DNA of 64,000 nucleotides from Schistocephalus solidus (GCA_017591395.1 WEDG01004508.1:62001-126000), one strand, 5' to 3'; shown: positions 46,530 to 57,951, counted from the first letter of the stretch. The notes: generated from the letters alone by a model not told the origin. Translations and numbers: made by a program.

Positions 46530-48890
46530 GTAATGTGGAAAATAGCTCCTTCTCAAGCGTCTCCAATATTGTTTACAGAATGTGTTCTCGCATATGTATC
46601 ACAAAATATGTTGAGGAAAGCAATGTCCTCGCAGTTGTTTATCTAAAAATGAGCTGGTTATGCTTTTTATTCTGGCTCAGTCCGTTAGGCCGCGAAGTAA
46701 GCTTCATGTCGAAATTTAACCTGTCCATACTTTCTTGTGAAATAAACTTTAGCGAATTTTTCCATCCGACTTACTGAAAAGACAAACGTGCATGAAGGGA
46801 AGGCCTCTATATTTTTTCTGTCGAAGGTAAAGATTAACGCTGTGTTGGTTTTTTTTTTTACCTTACCCTTGCAGAGTACAGGCCCCCAAGCTTCCCTGGC
46901 CCAATATGAGCCCAATAGGTTCACCCTCACAATCTGTCGCGTCGGACTACAGCGAAGAAACTGAAGAGTAGTTCATTATCAGGCATCTTACCTTTCCCAA
47001 TCTCCTGACTATAGTCATCCTTAAAACGACTGAACGCCAGCAACCCTCATCCTCACATTGCTCATTTACTTAGTTATCTGACTGCTTAAGTCTAGGCATG
47101 ATTAAGAAAAAACGCCGTTTGGCCGAACTTCACTTCTTCAGTGCTTACAGAATAACTTAGCTTTCATCCGCCCCCCCAAGCGCACCTACCTGTTGCATTT
47201 TCAACCTACTTTAAAATCTTTTTATGACTGACATCCACCAAGATTCGTGTGCTGCTGTAAGGGAACATGTCTTTTGTGAAAAGCGATGGCAGTAATACTG
47301 GCCAGCTATATCGATTTCCTTAGGGAAGGACATAGTGTTTGCAAGGAGCATGGTTGTTGAATGGACATACAAAATTGTTCCTTCACATCATAAAAGCATT
47401 CCTGTCGGTGTAGTACCTTCTACTGTCGTCTCCTGGTGTCGGATACCTGTTCAGAGGAGTTATAACATGCTAGTGCTCTTGGGAGCAGCGCCTCACGACA
47501 TTGAGCGGGCAACAAGAAGAAGGCTAATCAGATACTCTATGTAGAGCCTCACCCAAACATGAAACCCAATCGCCGAGGAAAATGAACGTTGCCAAGATAT
47601 TTTAGCAATGAGTATGCCTCAGATCAATTGAAAACTTCCTCCAATAAGTTACCTATTTAAAAAGCTTTAATTAGGTTTTTTGCTGACGGATATCGGCAAG
47701 TGTTACCTTTTTTGCAAGATAACGACAAGGTGAAAATTTGGACGTTTGAACATTTTTTCCCTTTCTTGAAAATTGGTGATTATACATTTGCTGCAAGTTA
47801 AAGAAGTCACGTTTTTATATAGCCTTTTTTGCTATAGTTGCTCATTTTTCGCTTAAAACTAAGAGTGCATATACTACACGACTGCTAAAACTGCTAATTT
47901 TCCACCCGTTATGTTTTTAATTATGCGTTTCGGAAATGCACTCCTGCAAGAATATCCCAGCTCGTGATTCAAAATTTAACAGCAGTTTTTTGGAGGGCCG
48001 ATTCGAAGAAAGGTATTAGATTATTCGCAAATGGCTGAAAAATATTAGAATGTGCAAACAAAGGAATTCTCAGTAGCCAGTATTACTGCAGTTTAGGGCA
48101 CGATCTCACACCAGATTTGCCTTGGGTGTCTTCCGTGAGCTCTCATTCAAAATGCATATGAGTATGTTCTGTTTGATCCTGAATATTTGCTCTGTACGAT
48201 GACAAAGAAATCCCAATGGTTGCGACCTAGTCTACAGGAAAGCATCGAATACAACGCAAGTACTGAGCCTCAATAATGGCCACCCAATCGGCCACCCAAC
48301 TTTATACCGGCACCATGAGACGCACTGCAGTGAACCGGAAGAAAAAGGTTTCCGAATAAAAATATATTCGACAGGTGCTGAGGGTGAATGTTTACCTGCG
48401 TAGCACCGTCGGCCGATCCAAATTTTAACCAGCCCCAAATTTTGGTGAGTGCTCCCCTACATAAAGGACTCCCGGAAGCCATCAGCCGCCCTCCCACACA
48501 AGTCGGAGTTGAGGTTTCACAGATCAGAATCATTAGGCGATAGGAAGTGACGCCGACAAACCCACGGCCATGGCAGCTTAAGTCTGGATTCGATTATCAG
48601 ATCTAGTGCAGCTTCGGTCAAAGCGACTACGCCTGAGAAGCCGGTCACTCAGCAAGGTTAAGTGGTGTCGTCATCCAGCAGAAACTGCATCAAACAATAA
48701 TAATTGACTTAGCTAAATAGTTATACAAATAATAATTGTCTATTATAGCGAAACAAGTAGGCACTTATAAGACTAAAGTATTTAATGGTGAACGGCGCCC
48801 GATTACGGGCGGAGAGAAATTGTACGTCACATACCTAATGATCAGATGACGGTTATGAGGTAACGTTTCAACGTCAAAGGCATGTCAATC
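46530..48890. other. Mostly unassigned sequence
   Basis: Apart from the repeat-like stretch 47590-47860, nothing is recognised. ORFs are under 90 codons and have no motif. Confidence 0.4.
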
Positions 48891-49053
48891 TAATAATATC
48901 ATAGACAGGTGTGTAACTTGAATTTTTTATTCCTCTATAACTTATGCCAATCATAACAACAGCAACTTGATAATACATTTAACTTTTTTATAAGATTATA
49001 ATCATAATAGCATAAAATGAAATTATGGGAACCTTATGCATAACTGTTAAACT

Positions 49054-49385
49054 TGTGGAGTCGCCGACTGGTGGGCTGAAAGTCAGGCTGCAATGGTTCC
49101 TTCTTAATGCGGCTTCTATGGCACTTCCACTCAATCGGATCCGAGCCAAAGATAACGGCCCGCTTAGAGGCGGGTTCGACCGTGCCAGCAACCTGCGCTC
49201 TACCCCGCATTCGATCTTCTTAGCTCAGCCATGAGACTGGGTCCAGGTGGAAGAGGATGAGGCGGTGAGGTGTGTGCTGAGCAAGGCTACTACCATTATA
49301 ATCTGATTTACGAGCAAGTCACCGTCATTTCGCCACTTTGCTGTGAACCTCGTAGAAATCAACGGTCGAACTGTCATCGGGGCAT
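49054..49385 (+). repeat. Orphan T repeat, unit 2 fragment
   Basis: From 'gactggtgggctgaaagtcaggctgcaatgg' to 'gaaatcaacggtcgaactgtcat', matching unit 2 of the LINE tail to its very end and followed by a short A-rich run. A B-box-like GGTTCGACC is present near 49168. Confidence 0.7.
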
Positions 49386-49734
49386 TTGTAATAAAAAAAA
49401 CTTTGGCATTGCGTCTAGTTATATCAGTGGTTTACTCATATTACAACTGAAATAAGAACGAAAGGATTGCAAAATTTCATTTTTTCGTTAGTGAGTGCAC
49501 AACGAAAGCATAGGTTGTGATAGGCCTACCAGCGATCTATGAGGCTCAATATATTACCATGCTTTTTGACTTGCTCACTTATACGCATCCTCTCACTGAT
49601 TCTTGGTCACCAGTTGATAAATTCTTCTTATGGTAGGTAGAAATACATTATCGACAAAGACTGGGCGACCGTAATGGCCATTTCTGACATAAACTAGCAA
49701 TAACTAGCCATATACAATTTCAGATGTGGCAACC

Positions 49735-49830
49735 CGTGAGGTTCAAACCCACGACCTGGGTACGGCTGACGGATACGGCTGATGAGCCAGAAATAGTCAT
49801 TCCAGTTTTTAATCGTTGAATACTGGATGT
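49735..49830. repeat. tRNA-derived SINE remnant
   Basis: The minus strand of 49735-49765 reads 'GTCGTGGGTTTGAACCTCACGGG', a T-arm and B-box-like segment. Next to it, 'gctgatgagccagaaatagtcattcc' matches the body motif 'ataagccagaaatggccattcc' of the loop region at 23250-23285. Confidence 0.4.
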
Positions 49831-50554
49831 TATCAGTCAAAGGACACACTTAAGCAATTAGCGATAATAAAGTCCAAGACCGTTTTCCAGTGAGCCTGGT
49901 TTAACGTGATCTAGGCATCCATTCAGAAGTCAGAGATCGACATCGGCTTAGACAGGGCAAGCAGAAACCGTATGATCAACGAACTCAACATACAGGCCAT
50001 CCTTGTGTGGCATAAATTATCGGAATGAAGCTAGAATTTCCCATTCTTAGGCACAAATAACGTACTTAAATACGATTAGTTTGAAAACGGAAGAAATCCT
50101 GGTGGAGACAGTAACTCTCAGATGTTTTCGTAAACAAGAAGTGATGAGAGAAATTTCTGAAGTTAGACGACTATTAACGAAATGCACGTGGGTACTAACG
50201 GAAATACCAGTTTAGTCCTATTTGGGTCGAGATAACCACTAGAGCATCAATATGTAAGATAGTGTGCTTAACTTGTAGAGGGTTTGAAAAGTGGATGGGC
50301 ATCATGTCGTAGTGCATAAAACATCTCGTTCAGTGAACTCTCGACTTGCAGAGAAGTAAGCTACTTGACGAGCGTATTTATGAAACATATATAAGACCTT
50401 ACAGGATCGGAGTCAATATGACAGAAGGCAAAACACTTGAGATGTCAGAGAACGCTATATAAATGTGATAATAAGAGATAAAACCAATATAGTTAACTGC
50501 TGTTCAATCATTGTGACAGAAATGAGCAAAGTAGAAAACTACCTGCTGTCCCCG

Positions 50555-51240
50555 TGATCAGAGGACTGGGAGTCTGATAGCAATGGCTCCTCCATATCAC
50601 CTGATTAAGTGGATTCTGGTGTGTTATGAGGGCCAGGTCGTGCTGTGTCGTATGAAGACGGGTACGCCGACTCGTCAACCAGTGTGTCAACTCCCACATC
50701 AGACAACCGACCGACTCGGACGGTGGTCTGATTGTCGGGGTGGGAGAGAGAGAGTGAGGTCGACGGCTCAGCGCATTTTACTCCCTATAAACAATCTGAC
50801 GCACTGAAACTATCACGGTGCGCTAAAAACCGTGGCTTGGAAGGTTGCCAACTGACGAGATAACTCGGACCACGTGATTGGCCCGGTGCGTGCGTCTGTG
50901 CGCCATGGATGACTGGCGGAGTAGGAGTCCAGCTGCAATGGCTCCTTAATGTGGCCTTCAGGGCACTCCCACTCAGTTGGGATCCGAGCCACCTCTCCGT
51001 AGGTTAATTTCTTTTTGAGTTGGACCACAGTGTGTAGGCCTGCGCGCTCTCCCATCTGCGGTCTTCTCGACTGAATGGATGACAGGTCCAGGTAGGGAGC
51101 GGAAGATAAAGTAAGGTAGATTCAGCGGAAGTCTATTTCCCTTTAATCCAGCGCAAGTCATCGTCCCTGCGCCACCATGCTGTGGAGCATGCGATGGTCA
51201 TCGTTGGAGTACGACGGTCAAACTGAACTGTTGTCACAAT
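50555..51240 (+). repeat. Orphan T repeat, nearly full dimer
   Basis: Begins in unit 1 ('ggactgggagtctgatagcaatggctcc'), passes the unit 2 hairpin at about 50812 (CACGGTGCGC...ACCGTGG), and ends near 51235. It lies beyond the last KLHL20 exon on its 3' side. Confidence 0.75.
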
Positions 51241-51249
51241 CCCAAGACT

Positions 51250-52571
51250 CTGATTTACGCTACAGGGGGGAGACCTGGCAGTTGTGCTTATGGTCACAAT
51301 GTTTTATTAGACGGTGATAAGAAGAAAACGGCTAGCACAAACAATTACACGCTTATATTACTGGTTATCTACATAAATCCGTATAATCTCCTCCAAGGTT
51401 TAGGAGGACCTGGAAAGAAAGCAATTAAACCATTTAAGTACGGTTACACATTTTGTCCTTTTTGAAGTCCACAAGTTTTGTGTTATAATCGTCGAAATTT
51501 AAATTACTATAAGCAGCTGAAGAACGTTCTAGGTGGTCAAGAGATGAAGTGTCGCTGGATGGTAATGAAATCATGGATAATGAGGCAAAGATAGTTATCT
51601 CAGGTCCTCCATTTGAGCTTGCCTTAGGTTTGTGATGTGCGAAGAAAAAGCCTAAGCGAGACTTGTGCTAACAGGCAGGTGTTGCACTAAAAAGACATGG
51701 GAATCATCATTGTTTCATGCATTGGACTTACGCCTGTAGATTACACCCACACTGCACGAATGTGAATTAACAGCATTCGGAATTTAAATTATTTTCAGAC
51801 CTAAGTAATAGCTACCTTGATTTCTAATAGTGGGTCTGATTTGGGTAATAGGACGAAACAGAATATGGATGTACTGATGTACTCAGACCCCCCAAAGAAA
51901 CAGGGTCACTATTAGCGAGAGCTTATGATAAGCTTTATTAGAAGAAAAACGTCTGTATGATCTATGTACATAGTGACACATGTGTGTTTTATGCAAGATT
52001 GAACGTGCACGGCAGAGCAAGGACTGGGGAGAGGGATTAATGTTTAGGCAAGATGTTTGAGAAAAGGATATTTCACACAAAAAAAGATTTACTGGAGGCA
52101 GAAAGGATGCACTGAGACCTTCCACGCACGATCAAAACCCTTGATTTCAATAGAGGCACGGAATTCAGGGAAAATAAGAAGTATAACCAAGATGAGACGC
52201 TGGGATCTAATATTTTAGATGGGTTACGTAAACTTGGTAAGGGCGATCCAAGCGCCGCAAGCAGTCCATTTTTGCGCATTTCGTGCAGAATTTACACGCA
52301 CAGGATAAGTCCGAAAACCGCCCAGTGACCTGGATGACGATGGAGAACTGAGATCGCAAAAAGCCTCGAGGAAGAGACTGCGGAGACACCAAGACTTTTC
52401 ACTAGAAGACGGTGGTAAGAGCTAAATCGGTTCCACTGGACCGTCGCTAACCATAACGCTTGACAGTAAAGGCAGTTAATCCGTGCAAAAGGGGCCCAAT
52501 AAGGCGACTGGCGCTAGAGATCCGAGCAAACGATGGTTGGGTAACAGGAATCCATAATAAAACGGAAGCCA
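51250..52571. other. 3' flank of KLHL20, no other gene seen
   Basis: Contains the possible 3' untranslated region of KLHL20 (minus strand) and an unassigned remainder. No recognisable ORF is present. Confidence 0.4.
51934..51939 (-). promoter_or_regulatory. Candidate polyadenylation signal of KLHL20
   Basis: AATAAA on the minus strand (TTTATT on plus), about 630 bases after the stop codon. It is the first exact hexamer I noted downstream of the stop. Only transcript data could confirm it. Confidence 0.35.
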
Positions 52572-52943
52572 TCAGCGGAGAGAACGATTTATGTCGGGGA
52601 CACCCGACGCAGAGGCCGAGCACTCGCCAATACTACCGTTCATAGAGGAGAGCCCGGTACGAGCCGAGGTGGCGACGGCGGCTGGAGAGGATGCAGTGGT
52701 TGAAAGAGAAAGGGCATTGGAAATGCGTTCGAAGCTGTCAACATCGTACAAGTAGTCACCAGGACGATTGAAACTGGCCATGCGGACAACTCCAACACCG
52801 CCACCGAGACGACGAGAATTCATATTGCCCTGAACACGCCAACATACAGCCTCAGGGTCGTAGACCTCCACGGACTTGAGGTAGCTCGCACCGTCGAAAC
52901 CGCCAATGGCTATCAGTTGGTTGCCCACAACCGTTAGTCCAAC
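52572..52943 (-). CDS. KLHL20: KLHL20 last coding exon: final kelch repeat and C-terminal tail
   Basis: The exon follows acceptor TAG at 52944-52946 and encodes 123 residues before TGA (52574-52572). It opens with [18 protein letters not shown], then [10 protein letters not shown] and [12 protein letters not shown], matching the end of the kelch propeller of KLHL20 (double Gly, then Tyr and Trp spaced as in a kelch blade). Vertebrate KLHL20 stops shortly after this point. Here about 75 further residues follow, rich in Ser and Ala ([16 protein letters not shown]). KLHL20 is a substrate adaptor for Cullin-3 ubiquitin ligase; the propeller binds the substrate. The phase 0 junction with the previous exon gives an uninterrupted RRSG-VGLTVV. 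Confidence 0.85.
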   Translation of the reverse strand, partial: VGLTVVGNQLIAIGGFDGASYLKSVEVYDPEAVCWRVQGNMNSRRLGGGVGVVRMASFNRPGDYLYDVDSFERISNALSLSTTASSPAAVATSARTGLSSMNGSIGECSASASGVPDINRSLR

Positions 52944-53197
52944 CTATGTCAACGAAGCAAAGAGGGCGGATGGAATTTGGGGTAACGGTTCTTTTATCAA
53001 ACAGAGAAGCCAAATGAGAAAGGAAGCTGCACAGGAATGATGCTAGAAGGCGAAGGGAAGATAATCCAAAATAACGTAAAGGTAGACCATAAGCAACTAT
53101 ATTAAGGAGGACGGATGGGTGATGGTGGAAGAGGAGGAGGTGGAGGAGGATGAGGAGGAGGATGAGGAGGAGGAGGAGGAGGAGGAGGGAGGAGGAG

Positions 53198-53250
<53 letters not shown>

Positions 53251-53290
53251 GGAGGAGGAAGAGGAGGAGGAAGAGGAGGAGGAAGAGGAG

Positions 53291-53346
<56 letters not shown>

Positions 53347-53677
53347 GGAGGAGGAGGAGGAGGAGGAGTAATCCGGTGAAACGAAAAGGGCAAAAGAATA
53401 AGGAAAAAGTGGGAAGAAAAGGGATTTGGAGGGTGATGAGGATGGTGCTAAATGAGGAATGAAATAGAAGGTAAACCAGCAGAAGAGAAAAAAGGGATGA
53501 GAAAAAGTCTGACAAAATATGTGCCAAATGCAAAGGAAAGAAGGAAACCGGGGACGAAAGGAGGCATTACGAAAAAATACGTGACTCAGGAAGTACTATC
53601 AAAAAATAAATAATTTGCTAAGTGGGACATAAAGCATAAAGTCTAAAAGAAAGAGACCGAATGCCTGCGCAACATAC
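52944..53677 (-). other. KLHL20: KLHL20 intron (734 bp)
   Basis: Donor GTATGT at 53677-53672 and acceptor ..GACATAG ending at 52944 on the minus strand, phase 0. Joining the exons restores the kelch repeat without a gap. A third of the intron is the GGA/TCC tract. Confidence 0.8.
53125..53369. repeat. GGA/TCC microsatellite inside a KLHL20 intron
   Basis: About 245 bp of almost pure purine on plus, made of GGA units with interspersed GAA. On the gene's sense strand this is a polypyrimidine run of CCT/TCC units, about 180 to 430 bases upstream of the last acceptor. It produces long spurious Glu, Gly and Pro/Leu frames on both strands. Mirror-symmetric purine tracts of this kind can form triplex DNA. 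Confidence 0.95.
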
Positions 53678-53989
53678 TCCACTGCGCCGGGAGGTCATGG
53701 CTACAACGGGACACCATGCATTGGCCCTGGGATCGTAACATTCCGCTGAGGAAAGTTCCGTAGAATCATCGCGACCGCCAACGGCATAGATGTAGCCGCC
53801 AAAGGCTGCCACGCCGAGGTGCTTCCGCCTTGCCGTCATGGAGGCGACGCGATGCCAAGTGCCCACGCGCGGGTCGTAGTGCTCCACGGAGGAGAGTGGG
53901 TGTTGGCCGTCGGAGCCGCCTACTGCGAACAGTTGCCCGTTTATAACCGCCACACCGACGCCAAGGCGACGAGTGGACATGCTAGCGAC
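53678..53989 (-). CDS. KLHL20: KLHL20 internal exon: two kelch repeats
   Basis: 312 bp, 104 codons, phase 0 at both ends. The acceptor is TGTCAG just before 53989 and the donor GTATGT starts at 53677. It encodes [38 protein letters not shown], then [32 protein letters not shown] and [10 protein letters not shown]. Two blades are visible by the Gly-Gly pairs, Tyr and Trp. Motifs such as TELSSAE and [13 protein letters not shown] are closely like KLHL20/diablo and less like other KLHL proteins. The frame continues into the intron on either side, but those residues are not protein. Confidence 0.9.
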
Positions 53990-54897
53990 CTGACAGAACG
54001 GACAGAGTGAAGTTTTGTGCCAATAAAAGAGAATATGCAAATACATGTGCATTCAAACACGCAAACTAGGGTATTTCGTCTGTCACTTCGGTCCCCTTTC
54101 AGACGAAAAGTCATTTTCCACTTGTGAAGGTGATGTGACATTGACGACCAGAACGCTAAGCGCGAAATTGGCAGTTTAAATTAATCACACTTCACTCATT
54201 CTCAAGCTATTGCAGCTAACACGTTAAGCGCAGACTTTCCTGCGCTTGGGCCATAGCGTTCATAACGGATACTACGAGCAAATCAGTGATGTTGACTCCA
54301 AAGTGGCCATAAAAGGCCAACGGCCCGATGGTAAATTAAATTTTAAAAAATGTGACAATTATCTTGTTTACGGTTTTATTATGAACCCAGGTGCCATAAA
54401 ACATTTACGCATTCAATCAAAAGAAAAGAGACGGCCTAAGGACCGTTTTCCTAAGTGCTGTTGAGCAAACAAGCGTACTGCCGGGAAAAAGCTCTTGATA
54501 AAGGATAAGTGCCACCATCGTACTCAGTAGGGCGTATGTAAAAATGAAGTACACAAACATATTTAGTGCAGTCCGTGTCCAAATAACAAACTTTAAAGCG
54601 TAGGTCCTCTAGGTACACCCGGTGCAGTGAGTTTGGTTAGTGGAATTCGTGTGACCAACAGATAGTAGCCTCTACCTGCGACATTCTCCACGGGAGCTGG
54701 CCAGACTATGCCTACTTAGGACCTGGTCGGAGCATGCGGACGCCCACCAGATCAAGGAGGGATCAAACATTCTGCTGTTTTAAAAGTGTCCGATTGAAGT
54801 CCAGTTCGTATTATTGATGAACTGGAAGGGGTACTAGTTAGGGGTAGCACCAAACAGATAGCATTTGGTCGCTCCATTTGTCTCGTACAGGTGGTGA

Positions 54898-55380
54898 ATG
54901 CTCCTATGGCCGCCTCTAACTGGTAACCAAATCTCACCTGTGGCTCCTCGAAGTTGGGTTCTTCTCAGCGGCCACACCCCGGGCAACCGTCACGACCGGC
55001 GGGCTAAACCAGGTGAGGGTCTCCGGTTTTTGTATGTGCCTCCACACCCGGTATGTCTGACTCCTGAACTTCCCACCTACCTACGGTGGGGGCGACAGAA
55101 ACCCCGTAGGCAGCCCAGGCTAACTCGGGTCGTTCTCTCACTAAAACAAAACCGTGACCCATTATGGAGTTCGGCAGTCGTCTGGGATGTCCGAGCAGCC
55201 CTATTTAAGGACAGCACTGCTTGTCTCCTCGTGGAGGTAATGGCTAGAAAAGGTGCCCTAAACAAATCCTGGTTATCACGTCTTCTGCAGCTGGCCGCGG
55301 CTCGCAAAATACGCGGTCGTAAAACTCAAACAAACAACCATACCCCTCGTCCACATACCCCTCGCCAAACCCTCCACTAG
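54898..55380 (+). pseudogene. N-terminal region of LINE ORF (c2)
   Basis: 160 codons from ATG 54898 (MLLWPPLTG) to TAG 55380. The first 45 codons align in frame with copy c1 (6487-6350), which supports coding function. The end should run directly into the endonuclease: a one-base deletion near 55376 shifts the frame so that the next domain (LAAWNVRSLL) is read in another frame. No known domain is recognised. Confidence 0.6.
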
Positions 55381-56160
55381 CAGCCTGGAATGTTCGTTCC
55401 CTTTTAGACAATCCTAGGAGCAACCGGCCGGAACGGAGGACGGCGCTAGTCGCTCGGGAACTGGCACGCTACAAGGTGGACATTGCTGCTCTCAGCGAGA
55501 CCCGATTCTCTGAGCAGGATCAGCTGGACGGTGGGTGCCGGCTACACCTTCTTCTGGAGCGGCCGGCCAAAGGCAGAGCGACGCGACGCTGGTGTTGCCT
55601 TTGCCATCCGGAACGAAATCGTGGAACGTCTGCCCTGTCCGTCGCAGGGTATCAATGATCGCCTGATGAGCCTCCGCCTGCCCCTTCGGGGAGACCAGTT
55701 CGCCACCAACATCAGCGCCTACACTCCCTCCAATGACCAGCTCTGATGCGGCGAAGGACGAATTCTTCGAGGTCCTGCACACTCTGCTGGCGACTGTGCC
55801 GAAAGAGGACAAGATAATTGTCCTTGGTGACTTCAATGCCCACGTCGGGACGGACCACGCTGCCTGGCAGGGAGTGCTGGGTCCCCACAGTCTCGGTAGC
55901 TGTAACGATAACGGAACACCGTCTCTTGCTGACCAACCCCTTCTTCCGCGTTCCGACGCGGGAGAAGGCCACGTGGATGCACCCTCGGTCGCGGCGCTGG
56001 CAGCTGCTGGACTATGTTCTCGTCCGGAGGCGAGATCGACAGGACGTGCTGCTAACCAAGGTGATTCGCGATGCCGATGGTTGGACAGTTCACCGCCCCG
56101 TCATCTCCCAGATGAGGCTCCAACTGCAACCCCGACGAAGGCCCCAAGGTAAGAGGCTGC
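55379..56160 (+). pseudogene. AP-type endonuclease domain of LINE c2 (broken)
   Basis: The pieces are spread over several frames: AAWNVRSLL (55385), D-I-A-A-L-S-E-T-R-F (catalytic Glu, 55480), then after a shift VGAGYTFFWSGRPK and RRDAGVAFAIRN. Next are [14 protein letters not shown] (about 55815), a further shift, and [16 protein letters not shown] near 56010 with the terminal box W-T-V-H-R-P-V-I-S. In other members the last box reads T-D-H-R, and copy c1 has W-T-D-H-H. The catalytic Asp of the D-H pair is Val here. The domain would nick target DNA to prime reverse transcription. Confidence 0.8.
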
Positions 56161-56501
56161 CAGGTAAGTTAAATACTATTTTATAAGATTTGACTGCTCA
56201 ATGTTTTGATTTCAGCAACTAAATAACCGAGAAACTGGAGGACTTGCATGCTCTAGCTGATAATGCTACCGTGTAGACACGATGGTGTAAACTGCGAAAT
56301 GTCATCCAGTCCACCGCCCTCGAAGTCCTCGGACGAGCACGCAGTCAACACAAGGACTGGTTTGACGAAAATGACGTCGACATCAGCAACTTACTCGCGG
56401 AGAAGAATGGACTACACAAAGCCTACATTGACCTTCGGACTGACGCTATCAAAGCAGCCTTCTTCAGATGCCGGCGCATTGTACAGCAACGGCTGCGGGA
56501 A

Positions 56502-56909
56502 ATGCAGGATGCCTGGATGATCAGAAAGGGTGAGGAAATCCAGGGGTATGCGGACCGCAATGAAATGAAAAACTTTTTCAAAGCCATCAAGGCCATCTAC
56601 GGCCCGTGTATCAAGGGGACCGCACCGCTGCTCCGCTCTGACGGTACAAAACTGCTGACAGAGAAATCGCAAATTCTGAAGCGCTGGGCCGAGCACTTCA
56701 GAAGTGTCCTTAATTGCTCATCAGCCATCTCCGATGCTGCCATTGACCACCTCCCTCAAGTGAGCACTAACAATGACCTGGATCTGCCACCTTCCCTACC
56801 AGAAACCATCCGGACCATGCAGCAGATTTACAGCGGTAAAGCACCGGGATCCGACGCAATCCCACCGGAAGTCTACAAGCACGGCGGGCCCCGGCTGATG
56901 GCTACCTAA
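56502..56909 (+). pseudogene. Reverse transcriptase N-terminal part of LINE c2
   Basis: 135 open codons; the start is internal to the ORF. Contains KKxxAIKAIYGPxxKGTAPLL-type sequence (I-K-A-I-Y-G-P, K-G-T-A-P-L-L), RWAEHFRSVLN and SGKAPGSDAIPPEVYKHGG (RT motif 1). It stops at TAA 56907. The homologous sequence continues as FQEMW, QDFKDATI and LYKWKG with one more frameshift. Confidence 0.85.
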
Positions 56910-57032
56910 CGCCCTTCCAGGAGATGTGGTGCCAACGACAAATTCCTCAGGATTTCAAAGACGCGACAATCTTCCATCTCTACAAGTGGAAGGGGGAACC
57001 GGCAACTCTGTGATAATCGCAGAGGCATCTCG

Positions 57033-57473
57033 TTGCTCAACATCGCCGGGAAGATCTTTGCCCGTATCCTTCTCAATCGTCTGAACGGTCACCTAGAGCA
57101 GGGCCTGCTCCCGGAAAGCCAATGTGGCTTCCGCCGACATCGCGGGACAACCGATATGATCTTTGCCACCCGCCAGCTACAAGAGAAGTGCCAGGAGATG
57201 CGAAATCACCTATACACTACCTGCGTGGATCTGACGAAAGCCTTTGACACGTTGAATCGCGACGGACTGTGGAAAGTCAAGCAGAAATTTGGCTATCCTG
57301 AGTGGTTCACGCACATGGTGCGTCAGCTTCATGACGGGATGACGGCGCGCGTCACTGACAACGGGACGGTATCCGAAGCATTCAGTGACCAACGGAGTGA
57401 AGCAGGGCTGCATATTGGCTCCCACCCTGTTCAGTATCATGTTCTCGGCTATGCTGATGGACGCCTACCGTGA
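57033..57473 (+). pseudogene. Reverse transcriptase motifs 2 to A of LINE c2
   Basis: Begins LNIAGKIFARILLNRL (motif 2), then PESQCGFRRHRGTTDMIFA, and C-V-D-L-T-K-A-F-D (motif A with the first catalytic Asp), then R-D-G-L-W-K-V. A frameshift near 57383 makes the last 30 codons wrong; the true frame continues in the next segment with [15 protein letters not shown] (motif B). Confidence 0.85.
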
Positions 57474-57951
57474 TGAGCAGCCTGGTATCCGCATCGTCTA
57501 CAGAACTGACGGGCACCTTCTCAACAGTCGGAATATGCAGACTTCAACGCGCGTGTCTACGACTACAGTCCATGACTTGCTCTTCGCGGACGACTGCGCC
57601 CTTAACACCGTGACGGAGGAGGACATGCAAAGGAGCATGGACCTCTTCGCTGCAGGCTGCGCCGATGTTGGATTAACAATCAGTACAGTTAAAACGGTTG
57701 TCATGCACCAGCCGCCACCCAGCGCAGAATACCATGCTCCCCGAATCAATGTCAACGGTGCTCAACTCAAAAACGTGGAAACCTTCGCTTATCTAGAAAG
57801 CACGCTATCACGCAACACGAGAATCGATGACAAGGTTGCCCAACGAATCTCCAAAGCTAGTCAGGCCTTCGGCCAGCTGCAGGCCTCCGTGTGGAATCGC
57901 CACGGTATTCACCTGAACACCAAACTGAAGATTTCCAAGCCATCATCTTGA
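57385..57951 (+). pseudogene. Reverse transcriptase motifs B to D of LINE c2
   Basis: Opens with [19 protein letters not shown] (motif B), reaches [10 protein letters not shown] (motif C, both catalytic Asp present, about 57580), then KTVVMHQPP (motif D), and [13 protein letters not shown] one-base loss near 57935 changes KMYKAVI to KISKPSS and ends the frame. With motif A intact as well, the polymerase core of this copy is conserved apart from frame breaks. Confidence 0.85.

Larger units (their letters stand above)
43560..50480 (+). repeat. Composite segment, copy 3 of 3
   Basis: Contains Y'' 43560-44400, U'' about 44875-46530, a piece at 47590-47860 that matches 31140-31440, and V'' 48890-50480. 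The order matches copy 1, but blocks X, Z and most of W are missing. It is the most diverged of the three copies. Confidence 0.6.

Noticed and set aside
53119..53533. Long Glu/Gly-rich and Pro/Leu-rich ORFs
   Set aside because: They are translations of the GGA/TCC microsatellite in a KLHL20 intron.
53618..53677. Extension of the KLHL20 internal exon to the stop at 53618
   Set aside because: Splicing at GTATGT (53677) restores the kelch repeat exactly, while the read-through residues do not fit the blade.
56166..56217. A 52-base GT..AG intron in the LINE, conserved in position and length in c1 (about 5917-5866, minus)
   Set aside because: In c1 the sequence reads straight through as open frame (G-K-L-N-A-F ... 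H-L-H-F-S-N-E-L-A), and c2 shows the same codons with two stops. Removing 52 bases would break the frame. It is coding sequence that happens to start with GTAAGT and end with AG.
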